Part shown: positions 23,682 to 24,861 of the stretch, in pieces
Position numbering within the stretch: position 1 is the first letter of the stretch
Layout: each line of letters opens with the position of its first letter
Assembly: GCA_037140715.1 (NCBI GenBank)
Contig: JBAXDX010000040.1
Span: forward strand, 1 to 24,861
Reading direction: 5' to 3'
Length of the DNA stretch: 24,861 nt
Origin: JAUZPB01 sp037140715
Lineage (GTDB): Bacteria > Bacteroidota > Ignavibacteria > Ignavibacteriales > SURF-24
Position numbers and translations under genes: made by a program
Notes under the pieces: generated by a model
What the model saw: the letters and a program-made list of their open reading frames with translations, nothing else
Told to the model about the DNA's origin: nothing
Database searches by the model: none

Positions 23682-23878
23682 ACACCCTTTCAGGGTTTGG
23701 GGTTTGCTGGGGGAATTATTTTTCACAGGGCGATTGCCCTGTGCTGATATATTTAGCCCTTTCAGGGCTGAATCAGCCCTGAAAGGGCTAAATATAATAG
23801 CGATGGGTAGCCCCGCCCATCGGACGAAATACAATAAAAATCCATAAGCCCTGCAAGGGCGTAATATGGTGTTAACCT
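23682..23878. repeat. Composite multi-hairpin REP-like element
   Basis: About 200 nt holding five consecutive palindromes: CCC-TTTCA-GGG at the left edge; CACAGGGC/GCCCTGTG (23724-23743, 8 bp, loop GATT); a near-perfect 24-bp arm palindrome centred on 23772 (23748-23796) built on AGCCCTTTCAGGGCT; CGATGGG/CCCATCG (23801-23822); and GCCCT-GCA-AGGGC (23848-23860). The CCCTTTCAGGG and GCCCTGAAAGGGC words recur through it. It resembles the REP/BIME-type intergenic elements seen in many Bacteroidota genomes and often mobilised in trans by IS200-like transposases. No transposase is in the window. It lies between the transglycosylase and rubrerythrin genes; the rest of that 562-nt gap is AT-rich leader. 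Confidence 0.8.
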
Positions 23879-24087
23879 GACAGCATTGTGCTTTTGTCCG
23901 GTATTTTTATATGATTTTGATAAATTCGTACCACCTGTAAATTATTACCGGCAGATAATAAATATTGTACTTTATTCTTTGTTCTTAATTCTTATAACAA
24001 AAACCTCCAAAGTGTCAGAAATGGCTGTTATCAGGAGGCAATTATTTCTATTTCTAATTAATTTAATATCCATAGGAGAAATTCTAC

Positions 24088-24591
24088 ATGAAGAAAATGA
24101 CAAAAGCTAATCTCGAAGCAGCTTTCGCAGGTGAAAGCCAGGCGTACATGAAATATTCAATTTATTCGGAAAAAGCTGATAAGGAAGGTTTTCCGGAGAT
24201 AGCAAGATTATTCAAAGCTATTGCTTTTGCGGAAAAAGTTCACGCTACAAATCATCTCAGGGCACTTGGCGGTATAAATGATACGAAAAAAAATCTCGCT
24301 CATGCCATGGAAGGTGAGAATTACGAAGTAACGGAAATGTATCCTGCTTTTGATGCCGTTGCAGTTCTCCAAGAAGAAAAAGTGGCTGTGAAGTCTATCC
24401 ACTTCGCGCTTGAAGCTGAAAAGATACATGAAGTTATGTATAATAATGCAAGAAAGTCTGCTGAAGAAGGTAAAGATATAAACGCAACAAGTATATATGT
24501 ATGTTCAGTCTGCGGACATACGCAGATTAGCTCCGCGCCTGCAGAATGTCCGGCCTGCGGACTGCCGGGTAAAAAGTATCATCAGTTTTAG
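24088..24591 (+). CDS. Rubrerythrin
   Basis: Non-haem di-iron peroxidase that reduces hydrogen peroxide, typical of anaerobes and microaerophiles. 167 residues: a four-helix ferritin-like domain with the expected glutamate ligands in AFAGESQAYMKYSIY, FAEKVHATNHLRAL and EAEKIHEVMYNNA, and a C-terminal rubredoxin-like Fe(Cys)4 site with CSVCGH and CPACGLPGKKYHQF. The length is at the short end of the family, with nothing missing. AGGAGA is correctly placed before the ATG. A long AT-rich leader of about 200 nt precedes it, with a second AGGAGG at 24034-24039. It stands alone and is consistent with an oxidative-stress role. Confidence 0.95.
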   Translation: MKKMTKANLEAAFAGESQAYMKYSIYSEKADKEGFPEIARLFKAIAFAEKVHATNHLRALGGINDTKKNLAHAMEGENYEVTEMYPAFDAVAVLQEEKVAVKSIHFALEAEKIHEVMYNNARKSAEEGKDINATSIYVCSVCGHTQISSAPAECPACGLPGKKYHQF

Positions 24592-24749
24592 TATATAGTG
24601 AGTATTCCGCTGAAATATATTTATAATTCCAGGGAATTGGCGGTATAATGGTCAGATAAATTTAGCAGTTCCCATATTCCCGGGTTTTCAACCTGGGGGA
24701 GGGAATTAAATCCCCTTTTGAAAGACAGACTGTTTCATTGGAGACTTAC
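24592..24749. other. Intergenic region with small hairpins after rubrerythrin
   Basis: No gene. AATTCC/GGAATT near 24640, then CCCGGGTT (24679-24686) pairing with AACCTGGG (24690-24697) with one G-T pair and a 3-nt loop, and GGGA/TCCC just after with a following TTTT. The GC-rich hairpin may terminate the rubrerythrin transcript, although it is about 90 nt downstream. Confidence 0.4.
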
Positions 24750-24861
24750 TGTTGCCTCATGAAATCGTCACGAGGTACTCGGAAAACTCCAAGTACCTCA
24801 TGAGAGCGTCACGAGGTACTCGGAAAACTCCAAGTACCTCATGAGAGCGTCACGAGGTACT
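24750..24861. repeat. 41-bp tandem array of hairpin units, cut by window end
   Basis: Three units of period 41 (24750, 24791, 24832); the first has a diverged left arm and the third is cut by the window edge. Each full unit contains AGTACCTC-A-TGA, a GAGCG loop, then TCA-C-GAGGTACT: an 11-bp stem interrupted by one A-C mismatch, followed by the constant linker CGGAAAACTCCA. Linkers are identical, so this is not a CRISPR array. The period is not a multiple of 3 and all frames reach stops, so it is not coding. Confidence 0.9.

Noticed and set aside
23886..24110. 74-codon ORF reading into rubrerythrin
   Set aside because: Composition is AT-rich leader translation and it overlaps the well-supported rubrerythrin start; only its last 29 codons are kept as a weak note.
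24750..24861. CRISPR-like array at the right edge
   Set aside because: Period is constant at 41 bp, but the sequence between hairpins is identical in each unit, so there are no spacers; no cas genes are present.

Overview
The window looks like chromosomal DNA of a Bacteroidota/Chlorobiota-type bacterium, most plausibly an Ignavibacteria relative. This is an inference. It rests on roughly 40% GC, atpD-atpC standing apart from other ATP synthase genes, an LDH-like malate dehydrogenase, outer-membrane beta-barrel proteins with Sec signals, a type 2 IPP isomerase beside a MEP-pathway dxs, and dense palindromic intergenic repeats. Shine-Dalgarno sites are present but uneven, and TTG or GTG starts are common. 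No rRNA, tRNA, transposase, phage or CRISPR locus was seen.

Layout. 1-105 is a 21-bp tandem array of small palindromes that runs into the reading frame before a MntA-like nucleotidyltransferase (159-491). That gene is followed by a 43-codon ORF that may be the stump of a HEPN partner. 736-2780 holds fni and a short-chain prenyl synthase. 2953-4973 holds ptsH and ptsI. 5152-6977 holds atpD and atpC, closed by a two-way hairpin. 7059-7685 (minus) is an A-type Fe-S carrier and a small unknown gene. 8019-8885 is a secreted beta-barrel-like protein. 9027-12374 is xseA-xseB-dxs. 12471-14184 is a PhoB/PhoR-like two-component pair. 14270-15919 is pgi and 16047-16631 is rplU-rpmA. On the minus strand lie mdh (17127-18092), a serine-kinase-type anti-sigma factor (18326-18742) with an outer-membrane protein upstream (18802-20727), and a beta-CASP nuclease-like protein (20917-22314). 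On the plus strand follow a lytic transglycosylase (22581-23525) and a rubrerythrin (24088-24591). 24750-24861 is a 41-bp tandem hairpin array.

Functionally the genes are mostly core: isoprenoids (dxs, fni, prenyl synthase), central carbon (pgi, mdh), PTS-type signalling (HPr and EI with no EII in view), energy, DNA and RNA turnover, envelope, and oxidative stress.

The unusual content is intergenic. One repeat family occurs about nine times, nearly always between genes. Its arms are built from 6-nt modules of the form CWTAMT, the right arm is the reverse-complement form, and the ends resemble TTTTCTTAAT and ATTAAGAAAA. Three copies of a second short motif (GGGTGYATGACAAAT) accompany it. A composite multi-hairpin REP-like element lies at 23682-23878. 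The two tandem hairpin arrays at opposite ends of the window share a core sequence in opposite orientation. These repeats are the strongest candidates for something undescribed. I see no clear new defence or biosynthetic system.
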